Part shown: positions 63,233-64,000 of the stretch, piece by piece
How positions within the stretch are numbered: the stretch's first letter is position 1
Layout of the letters: each line of letters begins with the position of its first letter
Assembly: GCF_003953935.1 (NCBI RefSeq)
Contig: NZ_RXLQ01000013.1
Location: 124,001-188,000, forward strand
Source of the DNA: Massilia atriviolacea
GTDB lineage: Bacteria; Pseudomonadota; Gammaproteobacteria; Burkholderiales; Burkholderiaceae_D
DNA length: 64,000 nt
Direction of reading: 5' to 3'
Position numbers and translations under genes: made by a program
The notes under the pieces: generated by a model
Databases searched by the model: none
The model's input: only the letters and a program-made list of their open reading frames with translations
What the model was told of the DNA's origin: nothing

Positions 63233-63444
63233 GTGGTTTTCTTGCCACAATTTGGTCGGGCGGCTGGTACGAATGAAGCAATGCGGTCTGGCATGAAGCG
63301 CAATCAGTGTGGTCGCCGGAAGGCCTGTTTTCATAGGGAAACAAGCGAACGCGGCCGTATTGTAGTGCGACTATTTTACCGATCATTTCGGCTAATTGCC
63401 CGAATCCGCTAAAATCGAGGTTTTGCATGCCTGACGGAGAATCC

Positions 63445-63639
63445 ATGAACGCCACGAAAACGCCAGCGGTAGAACTCGGCGACAAAGACTTGCCGGCCCA
63501 TTGCCCGAATCCGGCGATGCCGCTGTGGTCGTCGCATCCGCGCGTCTTCCTCGATTTCGGCCATGACGGCCTGGCCAAGTGTCCGTACTGCGGCACCGAA
63601 TACCGCCTGAAGCCGGGTACGGTGATGGCGCACCACTAA
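63445..63639 (+). CDS. CHCC-type zinc-finger protein
   Basis: 64 residues from MNATKTP with CGGAGA before it. The metal ligands are in DLPAHCPNP, DFGHDGLAKCPYCGTEYRL, the C...H...CxxC layout of the zf-CHCC family, like the C-terminal part of complex I subunit NDUFS6. Its role in bacteria is not settled. It is too small to hold another domain. A partial NTF2-like gene follows after 39 bp. Confidence 0.9.
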   Translation: MNATKTPAVELGDKDLPAHCPNPAMPLWSSHPRVFLDFGHDGLAKCPYCGTEYRLKPGTVMAHH

Positions 63640-63678
63640 GCACCAGCAAGTCCCCTCCCCCACTTCGCCGAGGCCCGC

Positions 63679-64000
63679 ATGAAACGAGGCAAACAACTCA
63701 ACGGTAGCGCGGCCGAGGTCGAAGCCGCCTTCTATGAAGCGCTCAATCGCGGGGATATCGACGCGCTGATGCTGCTCTGGGCCGACGACGAGGAAATCGT
63801 CTGCATCCACCCGGGCGGGCCGCGCCTGCACGGGCATGCGGCGATCCAGGCCTCGTGGGAAGCGATCCTGGAGCGGGGCGGGCTGCACATCCGGCCCTCG
63901 CAGCTGCACGAAACGCACAACTTGATGAGTTCGGTGCATACCGTGATCGAGGGCGTGACCTCGAGCGGCAGCGAGCCGGCGCACCTGATCGCCACCAATG
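63679..64000 (+). CDS. NTF2-like (SnoaL/DUF4440-type) protein, 3' truncated by window
   Basis: The first 107 codons are in the window. The NTF2-like fold is shown by EVEAAFYEALNRGDIDALMLLWADDEEIVCIHPGGPRLHG and AIQASWEAILERGG. Members act as small-molecule binding or scaffold domains in varied enzymes. The rest lies outside the window. The start ATG follows the zf-CHCC gene and looks co-transcribed. Confidence 0.85.
   Translation, partial: MKRGKQLNGSAAEVEAAFYEALNRGDIDALMLLWADDEEIVCIHPGGPRLHGHAAIQASWEAILERGGLHIRPSQLHETHNLMSSVHTVIEGVTSSGSEPAHLIATN

Overview
The window is high-GC, gene-dense DNA from a betaproteobacterium, most likely an Oxalobacteraceae member near Massilia, Duganella or Janthinobacterium. 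That placement is inference. It rests on the pgk-pyk-fba-purC-purE-purK-tsaC gene order, a sigma-54-type promoter before a PEP-CTERM protein, a compact curli locus, several hybrid histidine kinases, and palindromic GTCTGAC repeats between genes. Almost everything looks chromosomal. There is no rRNA, CRISPR array, prophage or insertion sequence. The only RNA gene seen is a tRNA-Leu.

Layout. 1-9.2 kb: end of a hybrid kinase, a receiver-only protein, trxA, rho, an eight-copy palindromic repeat cluster, rpmE2, a GT39-type membrane transferase, a LysR/SDR pair and a DUF418 membrane protein. 9.4-15.1 kb: tRNA-Leu, a PEP-CTERM protein behind a near-consensus sigma-54 promoter, then csgE-csgF-csgG-csgB and csgA. 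15.1-25.6 kb: an RlmN-like radical SAM enzyme, a periplasmic binding protein, a gmd-rmd-two-glycosyltransferase operon (predicted GDP-D-rhamnose use), maeB and a propeller lipoprotein. 25.6-32.2 kb: a second repeat cluster, thiL, and a YfiR / CHASE8-like hybrid kinase / REC-GGDEF-EAL-REC operon.

32.5-43.2 kb: pncC, an orphan IncP TraL/TraM-like pair, an ArsR/CDF metal efflux operon, a coupled SMI1/KNR4 pair, cysK, an FKBP isomerase, tcdA, a hemerythrin-PdxH fusion, a cfa-like gene, and a collagen-like protein with a small neighbour sharing its N-terminal motif. 43.5-54.0 kb: hybrid kinase and HD-GYP regulator, msrA, a flavin reductase, gcdH, a small unknown protein, ompW and two secreted lipoprotein hydrolases. 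54.0-64.0 kb: the purCEK-tsaC operon with a GFA gene before purC, the pgk-pyk-fba group, azlCD, a CHCC zinc-finger protein and a truncated NTF2-like gene.

Themes are surface and matrix building (curli, PEP-CTERM, deoxyhexose glycans, collagen-like protein), cyclic-di-GMP and phosphorelay control, and core metabolism. The most unusual items are the hemerythrin-PdxH fusion, the collagen-like pair, the orphan TraL/TraM pair, the YfiR-linked kinase operon and the two related repeat clusters. All calls come from reading the sequence; no database search was possible.
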